64,000 nt of DNA from Triatoma infestans. Its lineage: Eukaryota > Arthropoda > Insecta > Hemiptera > Reduviidae. Positions 31,730 through 44,190 of the stretch are shown piece by piece. The translations under genes and the position numbers were made by a program. The notes under the pieces are model-generated. The model was given only the letters and a program-made list of their open reading frames with translations, ran no database searches and was not told the DNA's origin. Position 1 is the first letter of the stretch. Each line of letters starts with the position of its first letter. The stretch spans positions 186,001 to 250,000 of the forward strand of contig JAAEAF010000097.1 of assembly GCA_011037195.1 (NCBI GenBank), written 5' to 3'.

Positions 31730-34700
31730 TTTTTAATATATTTTGTGTTTAATAAATCTCAGAGATTATTCCGCAGTTTATTATCAAAATTAAAGCCACT
31801 GAAATAAATCTGACAAGATTCTAAAATTTTCTTGAATTTTTTTTTTAAATACTTGCCAAAGATTTTCATTTTCAAGCATACAGCAAATTTAAACCCAAAA
31901 ACTTTGCTTCATGTGAACAACAGGTTTCTTTTTCACACTTACCTGAAACAAAAATAATAAAAAAAAATGCATTAATTAAAATTGACGGTTTATTTCAAAA
32001 AAACAATATAAATTTATTTGAAATACAGTAAGTAATTATCAGAAATTAGTTGTTTATATCGTTGACTTGGGGGATAGCAAAATTTTAACAGAGTTAATTG
32101 ACTTTAATGTGAGAGAGAAAAAAGGGTTGATATAGAAATAATTGATTAGAATCATTAGAATAATTGTATTGACAAAAGAAAGGAATTTCTCCTTTCTTCC
32201 TTAGAAGAATGGATAAAATCAAAATTAAGAAGTGACAGAATGTTAATTAACTGCACGATTTACAAGATTTCAAAAACACATGCCATTTTTATCACTATAG
32301 TGTTACGCCCTAAGTGTTCGAATTGTAAAAAATTAAAACTTTAGAGGAAGTATGAACGAAAAAAAACCTTATATGAACCAATTACAAAATAATGCAGATA
32401 AGTTTTATAAAGAAAAACTCATTTCAATTACCACAGTGCAAAACAAACAAAATAATTAGTAAAAATTATTTTTTATTATAGAGTCATTAATAGTTACCAT
32501 TACATTATTGCTGGTGAATTTGATTAACAACATACATTTACTCTTTTGAGTAATCTTTCATCTGTGCTTATTTCATTGCGTAGGAGGTGCTTTAGTTGAC
32601 CCCCAAAAATAAAAACAACAATAGGAATTTGATCGGCTGAGACTTTGGAAGACAAGCGATAGGCTTCCACGACCTATAAACTGTCAGGATAATAACTCAT
32701 TTTACGGCTCAGTTACTTGTCTTCCATAGTAGGTAGGATACCATCGTGTTGGTATAGCATTATGGTTCTGGGATTACTATTATAAGGTACAGAAAAAATA
32801 TAAAAGAGAGAAGTATACTGACTGAACACTGATATATTAACGGAGAAACAGAATACAGCAAGGACAAGTAGACTGAATTAGAAAGTTGTTACATGTGTAG
32901 TAATGACAGACTTAACTGGCAGAGTATTGGTGAAGGTGATTGGTTTTGTTGGTGACTATATTTGAGTGCAGCTATCCTTTATATGTATATGCTACTTGAA
33001 AATTCCCCTACTTCTCCTTCCAGATCTCCTAGAGAATGAGAAATCTAGGTTCATGAGCTTTTCCTACGATGATGAATTGAATACGTGGTAGGGGGGGGGA
33101 CATATGTTACGCCTTACTTAACATTTAACACATTTAGTGACGTAGCTTTGGGCGGGAAACCTAGCAGTTGGGGGGTTACCTTATGATTTCGTCTGCAAGC
33201 AATCCATTACATAGATATAGAAGAAGAAGAAGAGCTCCCGATTACCTACCCTTAAGGAGTATCCCAGCCTAATAACAGGAACAACAGTACGTCCTAAACA
33301 TTCACATATACACATAAGGCGTGCCGAGGAAAGTGATATGTGCAAATTGTGGATTCAGTAAACGCATGGGTAAACTCTAGCTTATCAAAAAACACACAAG
33401 CAAACAACTATGTACACCTAGACATAGATCCTAAATTCTATACTACAAACAGACACTTAAGGGAGCCAAAATGGGCTTCTGGCTTTATTGCTACTACCTC
33501 TACAAAAATCCTTATAACTACAATCACCATTTATAGACAAGCATTCTAAGAAGGAAAATATGAAAGGTCAAAGAAGGAGTAAATGAAATATTTTGTAGCT
33601 AAATGAAATCATAAATAAATAGACTGAGATATTATCCTTTAATCAATGATTATTTTTCTAGACGGTTATGGATTAATTTGTTTAAGATGCACCATTTTCC
33701 TGGAAGACTGAAATAATTGAAACGTAGATACATAGAATGTTTAGCTGATATCAATAGTTTGAGAATAATTAAGTCTTATTCTGATTCAGAAATATGGTGT
33801 ATATCCAACTAAAGCACATAATCAATGGAAAGCATTGCGTTCATTGTCAGAAGCTTGTAGATTCCTTCTGAGTAACTTTTTTACACTTCTGAGCTGAATA
33901 GTTCTAAAGATAGATAAATCCAGAACCGTCTAAGAAATATAAGGCTAGCGCAGACAGTCTAATAATGTCCATTGTTGAGGAGTCAATAACCAATTAGTAC
34001 AATTGAACACAAAATACAGGAACAGTAAAATCGTGATAGAGTACATAAACTTAATTATGAATTTATAATGCAGATACTAAAAATATTAATAATTTAATAT
34101 TTCTAAGACTGAAAAAAGAAATAAGATTTAATAATAATAAGTTATATTTAAAATTTTAAGTTTATTTTATTATTGTTATTAATAACATTAAACATGTAGA
34201 AATTACTACTATTATATATGAAACAAGTAAAAGATAAAAATGATTAAAGTATGTTGGAAAGTTGCTGTTGATGTATTCGAAACATCTCTCACATAATAAT
34301 CTGGAAAGCGCTGAAAGGAATTCAACAATCGGTTTTGGTCTGAGTTGGCTGTAGTAGGAAGTTTTGGGTGTACGCTTGGAATTCCGAATACGCCAGGCAG
34401 CCAGAGTTCACTTCTGCCCCTCGCCTACATCCCATACCTCAAACCTCCATTTCACTCGCCATCACACTGATACACACAAAACACACACACATACACAACG
34501 CACACACATACATACATATATAACTGCAACTTCACCATTTACTCCTGCTCTTCCCTCATGCATACCACTATCCTATGGTTTTCACTCATCTCATTTCTCA
34601 TTCCACATAATTAGCTACGAAAAGTTTTATGTTAATGTTAACTAGTCCTTGAGTTTCCCTAAAATCTTAGATTTTACAAGTTTCACAGTACAGTTTTCAT

Positions 34701-34894
34701 CATTGCATAAAAATTAAAATTAATTTCAAAGGATAAAAAAAGATAAAAGACAGACAACAATGCAAATAAGAATATTATTTTTATGTCTCAGCGTTCTCCA
34801 GGACTGCCTTTAAAGAAGTATATGGATTCGTTTACTTGAGTCCATTGCTTAGATAACTAATTGGAAATTTGAAAGCGACAATAAAGGGCGGAGA
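31730..34894. other. No gene seen
   Basis: Long AT-rich stretch. A G-run lies at 33092-33099, and a (CA)-rich simple stretch at 34458-34525. Frames at 33340-33549 and 34364-34645 lack any recognisable domain. I place no repeat family here with confidence. Confidence 0.45.
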
Positions 34895-35570
34895 GGATTT
34901 TATTGCCACCACATGCCTACAAAATAATGGCAATAATAATCTTTCAGAGACTATGCTTCCCTATACAGAAAGGAGATAATATCGGTTTGGCTTCCGGAAT
35001 GGTAAATCATCATTGGATTAAATATGCCTTGAGAACCATTCTCGAGAAGGGAAGAGAATCCAACTTTGATACCCGCCATAGTTATATAGATTTTTAAGTA
35101 TACTCATTAAAGCATAGAATTGAGGGTAGAAGACCATACTACCACCGCCAGTAGTCACTACGGCTCGGAAACATCGATTTTAACCAGGGCGGATAAGCAG
35201 AAACTGCGGAGGTGGGAAAGGAAAGTTTTAAGAAGATGCTGGGAGCTGTAAGGACGCAGATTTGCTGCTGTATCAGAACAAATCAAGTAGTGCACAAACT
35301 TTTCGAGGATCCAAATATATTAGCCACAATAAAATCAGGTTGACTGCGTTTGATAGACCTCAGACATCGGACTAGATCATTTAGAGATAAAAAAACTTTG
35401 TAAATACTTCTAGATGGTAAAAGGTCACAAAGAAGGTCCAGATTAAGATGGCTGCAGGACATGGAAAATGATCTGTAGGCCATGGGTCATCCGTCAAAGA
35501 TGGAAAATGTCGGTCGCAGATATAGACAGGTGGAAAGCTGAGACTCCATTCTTAAATGGAAAGTAATACG
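34895..35570 (+). pseudogene. RTE-like LINE remnant: RT finger region plus C-terminus
   Basis: A frame at 34903-35097 reads YKIMAIIIFQRLCFPIQKGD, followed by NIGLASGMVNHHWIKYALRT and ILEKGRESNFDTRHSYIDF. This recalls the RT segment from YKI(L)..II..RL to the first catalytic YIDF..AYD strand, truncated just there. After a gap, 35160-35560 has YGSETSILTRADKQKLRRWE-like text, KVLRRCWEL, RSRLRWLQDMENDL and DRWKAETPFLNGK, the usual end of RTE-type proteins. The central RT core is deleted and the frames are broken. Confidence 0.7.
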
Positions 35571-36496
35571 CTCAAGAGAAAAAGAATAATGATGGAGTTG
35601 AAAATCCTAAAAAAAACTTATTCGTATAATGAAACTGACTTTGAAAAGTTCAAGTCGTGATGTACATGTGATACAAGGAAACTGTTCAGAAAATTTTAGA
35701 GAAAATATTCAAATCACAGAAAATTTGTGAGTTTCTATTAAAAGCATTAAGAGAAAGATATGTGTTTCAAAACAGATTTGTCGTATTCTAAGACTTTCAA
35801 AACTATTTCCGGTAATAACCTTTTTTTTCCTTCTTTTTTTTTTTAGCAATCAGAGAAAGTAATTCGAGAAAGTATATAAAAAAAAATTAATTTATATTTT
35901 CTAAACCCTCTCCGGATTTATAAATATCCAAACTAAATATCTCAAACCGAACAAATACGTCACATTATATCGTGTTAATTAAAATGGATAATATTTTTTT
36001 TCTTCTCTCTCTCTCTCTCTTAATTACAAATGAAAATAGTAATTAATCAATACTTTATCAATTGTAGATAACGTAGGTAACAAATAAGTGGGATAATGAA
36101 AACAGAAAAAAAAATTATATAAATCAAGTGACACTAAGTAGAGAATAGATATTTACTTTACTAGCAGATAACAACAAATCTGCATTTCAAGATATTATTT
36201 TAAAATGTGATCATTTTTTTTTATTTTGTATAATCAAAAATGTTTTAGTGGCCTAAATAGTTTATCATTTACTTAATCCACGTAATTTTAAATACACAAA
36301 CTTGGGCTTAATAAATAAAAAGAAAATATTTAAATCAACAAGTCAGTAACTTAAGGAAAACGTCAGTAAAAATGTTATACGTATAGTTGGTTAAACAATT
36401 GTTACAATACACTAATTATTGTAAATATAAATAATAATCTACATAACCAATCTCTCTAACTGATACTTTTGGATTTAAGAAGGCATTACAATGTTC
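35571..36496. other. No gene; (TC)n at 36004-36022
   Basis: AT-rich sequence with T-tracts. The segment 35780-35960 has weak HLN-like wording but no terminal motif. Confidence 0.45.
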
Positions 36497-36925
36497 CATG
36501 CCCGTAAGGGGTTCTGTTGCATGCAGTTACTTGAGGAGTAGCGACCCCGTGGGTTACCACAGCTCAGTACTCCATGCACTTTGTCAGAACAATACACAAT
36601 ACACATAAACTACATACACTCTACACTTTACAGACAAGGACAAACACAGTACACAAACTAGGGTCTCCGTCCCTAGTTAATTGGCCTAAGCCAAGGGAGA
36701 AGGAAGGGATTAGATCAGTGGTAGTGCGCTGGACTAGCAACGCGGAAATCCCGAGATCGAATCCAGCATGCTGCCCTTAGATTTTCTCTTCCTAGGAGCC
36801 TCTACGAACTCACTGTCCGGTGGTGAACAGTGTTGTCTGTAGGTAAAGAACACTGCTTAGAGGCCCGGCAGTGCACTGAGAAGGCTCCGGGGGCACAATA
36901 GATATTTAAGGTCGCAATGCAATAA
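36497..36925 (+). mobile_element. Composite SINE1a with extra 5' module
   Basis: The 5' module (GTTGCATGCAGTTACTTGAG, GAGTAGCGACCCCGTGGG, AGCTCAGTACTCCATGCACT, CACTCTACACTTTACAGACA) leads into the SINE1 head. The A-box is TAGATCAGTGGT (36711-36722) and the B-box-like AGATCGAATCC (36754-36764). The standard body and the 1a tail GCACAATAGATATTTAAGG, TCGCAATGC follow. The copy at 57976-58397 matches from end to end, including the module, so this is one transposing unit. Confidence 0.85.
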
Positions 36926-37074
36926 TCTCCTACACAATCTAATCTATACTGTTCCATTTTGTTTGCAATGCATTACTAATTTCATTAAAACTGAACTTAT
37001 ATGACCATTAGCATGATATGTTCACACGTACATATTTATCCACTCTCATTTTATACAAACCAGCTAAACAAAAA

Positions 37075-37315
37075 TAAATAAATAATTAAAAAAATATTAA
37101 AATAAATTCGCGAAAACTTAAAAAAAAAATTTTAGTAAAATAGTACGTCGATTGATGTATTTTACTCGAAACTTTTGTGTCAGTTGCGGTGGTAGAAGTG
37201 CCACTACCATATGTTAATACTAAAGTTTGAGCTACCTTCCGATTTTTCATTTTTGAGATACGATTTTCATACTCAGGGAACCTAAAAATATGTATTTTGA
37301 AGTATAAACAGGTAT
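37075..37315 (-). mobile_element. HLN 5'-half fragment
   Basis: Minus-strand HLN blocks: CCTGAGTATGAAAATCG, ATCTCAAAAATGAAAAATCG, GGAAGGTAGCTCAAACTTTA, TTTCGAGTAAAATACATC. Ends not preserved. Confidence 0.55.
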
Positions 37316-38359
37316 AAAGTTTTGCTGTACAATATGTTACGAGAATTTAAGCTCAAGTAACAAAATGAATTCTACACATGAAACACAATTAAAATATGTT
37401 CACAGAAAAATAAAATAAAAAATTATCATTTGATGATAACGTTTAAAAAAAAGTTACTATTAATAAATAAATAGATTGTTGAATGAATGATTCACATTTA
37501 CAGGGAATTGTGCAATACATTGTTTTCTATTTTTTTTTTTTGATTGCATAATAATTGCAGCTCTATGGTGGGACTTGACTGAATTCTATGGTGGAACAAA
37601 AATTTTGTTGAACTATACTCACTAGGGAACATTACAGAATGGAAGGATAAACAATGTTAAAACCAATTTCCACCAGTTAATTGTTCAAATTATCTACGGG
37701 TACGTCACTAATTGGTTCGTCACAAGTGTGTGTGTGTGTGTGTGTTTGTGTGTTGTGTGCCAGCCATTAGAGAATATTTTCTGTACATTAAGGGTTTATA
37801 ATTGGGTAAATTAAAAACAACAAGAAAATTATGGTAACTATATTTATTTTGAAGAGATTTACCATTAAAAATATAAACGAAAACTTTTTTAAAAATGAGA
37901 TTTATTAAAAACTTTCCAAGTATATATATCTTTATTGGTATTATACCAATTATTTGCATCTTAAAATATATATATATACAAGGAAAATGCTGAATGTTAA
38001 TGATGAAAATAAGAAGGAATAGTAGGGGGGATTTTATGTCAAGGTTTACACTCAGTAGCAAACAGCTCATAGAGCCGCCAGAGAGACTTTGACTACTTCG
38101 TCTATGCTAGGAATCTGACAGCGGGGGGGGTATATATATATTATTATATTATATATATATAATATGTATATAATTTTTTTTTACTCCATTTTCTTTTCAA
38201 GGTAGAACAAATGTGATGTAAATACAATTTCCTAGTCCTACTTAGTCTTGTTTTAAAAAAAATGGAAATTCGACAGTAAATTAAAATTTCCATAAATTCA
38301 ATAGATAGTAGAACCGGACAACAAATTGAATTTTGAAATTTTGAAAGTTCATTCATAGT

Positions 38360-38390
<31 letters not shown>
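37316..38390. other. No gene; microsatellites at 37727-37752 (TG)n and 38128-38178 (TA)n
   Basis: AT-rich. The frame at 37720-38070 (minus) is hydrophobic by base composition only, and its start lies in no recognisable gene. A G-run precedes the (TA)n. Confidence 0.5.
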
Positions 38391-38397
<7 letters not shown>

Positions 38398-39540
38398 TGT
38401 GAAACACTCACACAACTTTCTCTTACTCCTGTTCTCAAAATAAATAATTGACAAATGTTATAGTTTGCGAACCAAATATAATGAAATTCGTCGAAAACGG
38501 GAAAAAAAAACTGTTCAGTAAAAGCGCACTTCCGGCTTACAAATTTTCTTAAAACTTGGAATATTGGCAATCTATTTATTTCTAATTAATTTTTTTTGGA
38601 TGATAGGATTGTATAATCAACTATGTAATTGGTGTGATTTAGTGTAGTGGTAGCTTGTAGTGGCTTGAGCGGTTTTGTAAAAGGGCTTGCAAGTGTATAT
38701 GTTTAAGAGAGTGAAGTATCAGAAATAAGAAGGTAGTCACCACTGCTAACAATAAATATATTCTATTAAAATAATAACCACAAGTTATTTTCAAAGAAAT
38801 TATTAATTTATTAATATGCACTGATGCTAAGAGAGCGAAAAACAAGTGTTCTGCTTCGGTGTCTACAACAAAACTGTGCTTGAAGGAATGTCTTCTAATT
38901 GTTATTTCAAATCTTCCCCTGTGAGAAGAAGGGGTAGACAATGCTATCAAGGTTCATGAACTCTTCCTGTAACAGTACTTCTTCTACCTGGGTTACCCTT
39001 TTTGCTAACAAGCTCGCATTTTTCTCAATTTTTTTCAATTAAAATAGATATAATTTCTTGCATCCATCACATATGATACCACTTTAGAGGAAGCTGTAAC
39101 CCTATCTCTCTCCCAGAAGTGCCCTTAAATGAATTTTCCCGGAGAATGTTACAAATAAAAGTTGTAGCTGTTTGTATATGTAGTTGATATACCAAGTTTA
39201 AAGAAAATCGTTGGAGCGATTTTCGAGAAAATCACAAAAACGCAAAAATAATCTAATAAAGTGGTACTTCCAGTTGAGGAATTTTGACAGGCAAACGCAC
39301 CGACAGATCCCATGGTGATACCTAAACGGAATATCAACTTCCAAGTTTCTACGATTTTTCGTTTTTGAGCTATGCTGTTCACATACATATCCACATCTAC
39401 ACACACACACACACACACCATTTGCAAAAATCACTTTTTTGGAGTCAGGGGGACCTCAAAATGGATGATTCCGGTGAAAACTCGATATCGAAAATTTGAC
39501 ACGATTACAATACGTCCTCTTACTTGGAGTAAAAGAAAGT
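38391..39540 (-). mobile_element. HLN full-length element carrying LTR-C
   Basis: It begins after a 26-base A-tract with AATCTGGTGTGAAACACTC (3' hairpin end) and ACTTTCTCTTACTCCTGTTC. It ends at 39540 with CTTACTTGGAGTAAAAGAAAGT. Without the inserted LTR-C it is about 700 bp, the same size as the short full-length copy at 52937-53593. The A-tract equals a T-tract on the element's strand, in line with insertion between Ts. A (CA)n lies at 39396-39418. Confidence 0.8.
38624..39071 (-). mobile_element. LTR-C repeat inside HLN
   Basis: On the minus strand it starts TGTGATGGATGCAAGAAATT and ends CACACCAATTACA. It interrupts HLN sequence at a point that can be read from other copies (CAACTATAATACAACTTT). 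CATA precedes the minus-strand start, and CATA also forms part of the far end, so a 4-bp target duplication is possible but not certain. Confidence 0.65.
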
Positions 39541-39848
39541 AAAAACAGTCAACCGAAAATAATACCACACTTTATCAAATAGATTTTCTCAAAAAAAAGT
39601 TCCAAGGATCTTTTTGTAAACATGATATATCAACTATTCATAAAAAAATAAATAAATAAAAATTTGTCCGGAAAAATGCATTTAAAGAGGTTCTGGGTAG
39701 AAGAGTGACGTTAGGCTTTCCTCTGAAATCACTTTCATTACATTCTATCGTCTATATACTCTATTAACAAAAATTCAAAATGTGTGTTGCCAAAATTTGG
39801 AATTTATAGAACATCGATTTACCGAAAGTGCTACTTTTTTACACCTAA
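39541..39848 (+). mobile_element. HLN internal fragment
   Basis: Family body blocks: GTCAACCGAAAATAATACC, TTTTGTAAACATGATATATC, GTCCGGAAAAATGCATTTAA, ATTTGGAATTTATAGAACAT, TACCGAAAGTGC. No ends. Confidence 0.55.
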
Positions 39849-40399
39849 TTATATTTGATGATGACGAGGCGGGGGAAAAAGTAATAGTTGTGAGAATGAA
39901 CTTTTGGAGAAGCTACTTTCGAAAGACCAGAATGGCCAAGATTCTGAGATATAACAGAAAATGGGTAGTGAGCGTATCGGCTGGCTAGGGAGGGATACTC
40001 CTTAACTTTTTGTGGTCCCGAGCCAGTCCTTGACGTCACTAAGAGGTTCTGTGATAATCAGATTAGACTTTGAGAGACGATGGGTTTTGGAGAAATGCTG
40101 GGAGGAACTAAACTGAAAATAGTCTGCACTTTGGGGTAGCTATATGGGCCTAGAGAGACTTTGCATAGAGTAAGGCTTGAGCCATCTTCAATGAATTTTG
40201 TAGCTGAATGTCGCTAGCCCCCTCCCATTTTCCTCAGAATTCTATGAAAATTTTACTTCGTTTGTACGACAATTAGGATCGCTTGTATCTTCTCGTTTAT
40301 GAGATGTATTAAAAAAAAAAACTCGAAATAGAGTCATTAGGGGCTGGAGACATAGCTCTCTTCAATGTTATTTTCAAATAGCAATGGCATGAAACTTTC
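39849..40399. other. Possible LINE upstream region; nothing firm
   Basis: Moderate complexity and no stop-free frame of note. It may be decayed ORF2 of the LINE that follows, but I cannot point to a motif. Confidence 0.3.
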
Positions 40400-40911
40400 G
40401 TGCATTATTTGTGTACGTTTAGTACAGGCTAAAAGATTTATCAAAGAGACTAAGCAGATGGCTTCACACTTCCTCCAGCCCCATTTTTAAGACAAGGATT
40501 GAGGACCTTGGTGGGTTTAGTGACTGGACGCACATGGGTGTCTAGTCATTTGCATAATATGGAAGGTCATCTAGTCCCATATGTCAGAAATGTGATGGTG
40601 GAGTCAGGGAAACGGTGTATCACATTTTATGCCAGTGTCCCCATTTCGCTGGTACTAGATTTCGCATATTTGGGAGGGCATCACTCTCGCAGGACTGCCT
40701 GGGAGGATTGGAGCTGAAAGATATTTTAGAATACTGTAGACAACCGGGGCCCAGTGAGGCTTTGGATAGCGTAGGGTTTCCCTCCCCACAGACAAATAAT
40801 AATAATAAAACCGGGGGGGAGATTAATTAGGGGGATAAATTTGGGGTTGAAATTGGGGGAGATAAAGCCACATAGGCTTAGGTCCCACGCCATTATAGGC
40901 ACCCAGTTATA

Positions 40912-40957
<46 letters not shown>

Positions 40958-40975
40958 GGGAGTGAAAAGGAAGTA
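40400..40975 (+). pseudogene. R1/Jockey-like LINE C-terminus, 3' UTR and (AAT)n tail
   Basis: Text typical of the ORF2 end appears in shifting frames: RTLVGLVTGRTWVSSHLHNM, then CQKCDGGVRETVYHILCQC (40582-40638), a C-x2-C-x9-H-x4-C knuckle. It continues PHFAGTRFRIFGRA and LELKDILEYCRQ. The 3' UTR contains CTTTGGATAGCGTAGGG and TCCCTCCCCACAGACAAATA, the sequence also found as the tail of SINE2. It ends with an (AAT)n run at 40910-40960. A frameshift lies near 40580. Confidence 0.75.
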
Positions 40976-41009
40976 GGAGAATAAAATAACCGCATGGAAA
41001 CTAGGCATA

Positions 41010-41311
41010 TGTAATGGCATCCAGCAGAGAGAAGAGAGGCTCTCTCTGGTTAACAGAGACTACTCTCTGACTTAGGTAGGCTAGAGTGGGAGAACCTGTG
41101 TATATAAGCCAGTAAGAATCTATCTAGAGGATACCTATCAGATTCAACCATACATCGCATCGTGTCATATCTCTACTCCCATCTTTTATTCTATCAAAAT
41201 CATTATAAAGTCCAGTGCAGTTAGTGTAAACTTATAGCTACATTATAACAGTGTCTTCATTTCTCGTTCATTCAATCAAACCTAATTTCTCTCCTCAACA
41301 ACTCCATTATA
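41010..41311 (+). mobile_element. LTR-A solo LTR with 4-bp TSD
   Basis: It starts TGTAATGGCATCCAGCAGAG and ends ACTCCATTATA, 302 bp, bounded by CATA at 41006-41009 and 41312-41315. It contains the TATA region GTGTATATAAGCCAGTAAG and the usual 3' blocks. It sits in front of a LINE C-terminal remnant. Confidence 0.85.
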
Positions 41312-41315
41312 CATA

Positions 41316-41550
41316 GTACGGATATGTCAGAAGAATTCAAACTGAGGAATGGCCGAGTAAGTTTGGAAATGGGCCCCGAAATGACATAGAAGTGCGCAGA
41401 TCAAGGATACAATGTGAGGATGACATCGAAGAGGAAGTGGCGGGACAAGGACTATGAGATGAAGACTGTTGGTGATAGAAAAAAATAGAGAGACACTCTT
41501 GATGGCAAATACCTGAAGAAGGGGGGAAATCGTGAAAATGAAAAATGAAA
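41316..41550 (+). pseudogene. LINE C-terminal remnant
   Basis: Broken frames read RYVRRIQTEEWPSKFGN, GPRNDIEVRRSRIQCEDDIE, EEVAGQGL, DEDC. This fits the common LINE ending of the type RMxEExxP..., GRRxRGRPxxxWxDDIExE. Stops and shifts are present. The minus-strand frame over it (41337-41699) is a shadow. Confidence 0.55.
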
Positions 41551-43264
41551 TATTTCGGATGCGCCAGATTTTTTTTCGTGTTAAAAATTTGCTGAAATAA
41601 TATTATTTTAAGAAATAATGGTGCTGGGGAGGGGGGTTCCTCTGTTGTATAGTAAAGAAAGATTAGACTATAAAACTGCCAATCACATATTTCACACACG
41701 GAATTTTTTCTATATTGTTCTACTGGAATTGAATTCCGGATTTGTACCTTGAATTTTATTTGATAAATTAATTATGTGAGTTTATTTGCTATCTGCCTAA
41801 GGTCCAGTCATCCGATCGGTAGTTGGAGATAAAAACCGGCCTGAACAAAACGGCAACATTATCTATCTACTTTACATTTTACTTTCACTAGATAATTTTC
41901 TAACCCTGGTAAACTTTTCAGAAAATACATTACTAATTCGATTTTGAATATTTTCCTATAGATAAAAATCTAATTAGGTATAGCAAATAAATTGGAGAAT
42001 TACGTCATTAATTATAATTAATAATTTTTTCCTTGAATTAATTCATAAATTTATGCTGATTTCCAACTATTTTGCAAAACTAAAATTTTGTATATATTAT
42101 ACATAATTTATCATTAATTTCCTTGTGAAATAAACAAACTGGTTAATAAATATGAAAAAATTCAATGTTCTTTGGAAAAGTCAATTTTTATGAAATATAC
42201 TGTTCTCACAATCAAGGTTTTTTTAATTTTTTAATTTTTTTTTGCTTAGGTAAGCAATGGAAAAAGAATGAACATGCGCATTAGCATATATTTGGTAACA
42301 ATAGTAATTTTTTTTTTTTTTGAAGAGGGGATATGATTAACAGGTGGAGCTCCATCATGTCCTTGATTTGGTAGATATTAACTGAGAGGGGATTTAAAAA
42401 TAATTAAAGTCAATTATTAAATTGTAGTTCTAAATTTAATCATTTATTAGTCTTAAAATCCAATCAAATATTTCATTTTCTTTCTTACTATTGATAAAAG
42501 ATTCATTATTAATAGAAATCGTAATTTTATGATTATTTTAAAAAAATGTATAAATAAGTTAATAAAAATAATATAAAATATATGTTATTAATTTGTTTAA
42601 ATTCATTATTACAAATATTTTCTATTTACCAAAGGTGAGATGAAACTTGAGCTGGAGATGGTTATTACTATGTACTAGCCTACATAAAAACATTTTAGAA
42701 AACTTAACTTATTTTACATCAATTTAAAACAAAGGAAGAAATGAAATTGCCATTAATGAGATGTAGTTCAAGGAAATGAATAAAAAAAGTTATAGTTATA
42801 ACCTTATAGAAACTTATTTTATTAACATTATAATATATTTATTTGTTATAGCGTAATTTGTGCACACATATATTTACACTCCATTCACTACCAGAAAAGG
42901 TTAACAGTTTCTTACTTCTTCTTTTCAGAATACCTTCCAGCGGTTGGAAAAGTTTTTTTCAATTCTATAAAAATTAATGAACAATTCTTTGTAAATCCAC
43001 ATCTATTAATAGATTTCCTTCCCTTGTATTGCTTAGGGGCCGCAAAAAATGAATTTACATCATTTCAGAATTCATTTCACCTGTTACTCTTATTACGATT
43101 CTTTTTTTACTGTTGCTACGGAAACGCCATATGCTAATGCTGTTTTATGAAATGATTTTAATGAGTCACACTGGAATTCAACAATTTGATATAATTTTTT
43201 TAAAAAATTATAAATTTATTAATTAAATACCTGAGTGACCGGTTTTGCCAAGTCTCTCAGGGTC
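41551..43264. other. No gene seen; very AT-rich
   Basis: No repeat family placed. T-tracts at 42236 and 42309. Confidence 0.5.
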
Positions 43265-44190
43265 CTTCCTTTTCTCCCTATTTCCCTGTGAAAGCTAGAG
43301 TACTGCAAGGTAGTATGCTAGGTCCAATTTTATACACAATATACACTGCTGACCTTCCCTTACACACTAATACAGTAACATCAACCTTCGCTGATGATAC
43401 TGCTATTCTTTCCTTCCATACCGAACCTACTATTGCCTCCAGTCTTCAAGATCATCTTTCCTTAATAGAAGAGTGGTACAAAAAATGGAAGATAAAAGTT
43501 AATGAATAGGAATGTATTCACACCACGTTTACACTTCGTCACTTCCTCTTTCCTGGTGTTAAATTAAATAACACCTTCCTACCTACTGCTGATAAGAGTG
43601 CGCTATCTTGGGTTATATATGGACAAAAGACTAACCTGGAACCCCCATTGAAACTAATAGACGATTTCATATCCTTTCAAGACTCTTAGACAAACGATGC
43701 AAACTTACTTCAAAAAATAAGCTTCACTATACAAAACTTTACTACGACCAATATGGACTTACGGTCTAGAGGTGTGGGGCTCCACTAAGCATTCCAACGT
43801 TTACCGTATCCAATCCTTATAGTCCAAAATCCTATGAAAAATTACCAATGCTCCTTATTATGTCTCCAATTAAAACGTTACATAATGACCTATCCATTCC
43901 ATTTGTGTCCGATCTAATTAAATCCCGTTATCAAAGATTCTATAACTCACTGTCCCATCATCACAATCTTTTGGTTCAACAACTTGCTAGTCAAACCTTA
44001 CCTGATAATCCATCTCGACGCCTGAAGCGCCAGTGGCCCCGTGACCTTTTAAATTAACTTCAACGCCTTGAAAATACCACTAGGTATTTTCTTCTCATGT
44101 AAATCATGTCATGTAAACATTCATCACATTTGCTTATTGTATCTATTGTACAGTTGCAAATAAATTATTAAAGGAGAAAAATAAAAAATC
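43265..44190 (+). pseudogene. Jockey-like LINE: RT core to 3' end
   Basis: It contains VLQGSMLGPILYTIYTADLP (RT motif QGS.LGP.L), then FADD with both catalytic aspartates intact (43387-43398), and QDHLSLIEEWYKKWKIKVNE. An in-frame TAG at 43507 ends the frame. Broken continuations give THTTFTLRHFLFPGVKLNN, LGYIWTKD-type text and finally NPSRRLKRQWPRDLLN (to 44054). The 3' UTR with TTGTACAGTTGCAAATAAAT runs into an A-rich end near 44190. It is 5'-truncated, with endonuclease and ORF1 missing. Confidence 0.85.

Noticed and set aside
37720..38070. 116-codon hydrophobic minus-strand frame that looks membrane-like
   Set aside because: Its composition follows from AT-rich DNA and a (TG)n run at one end; no domain or splice context.
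38374..38390. CRISPR or satellite explanation for the recurring GTGTGAAACACTCACAC motif
   Set aside because: Copies are dispersed, occur on both strands and always sit at the end of the same longer element, so it is a transposon terminal hairpin.
40910..40960. Independent (AAT)n microsatellite
   Set aside because: It lies directly at the 3' end of a LINE fragment whose UTR already shows AATAATAATAA, so it is best read as the LINE tail expanded.
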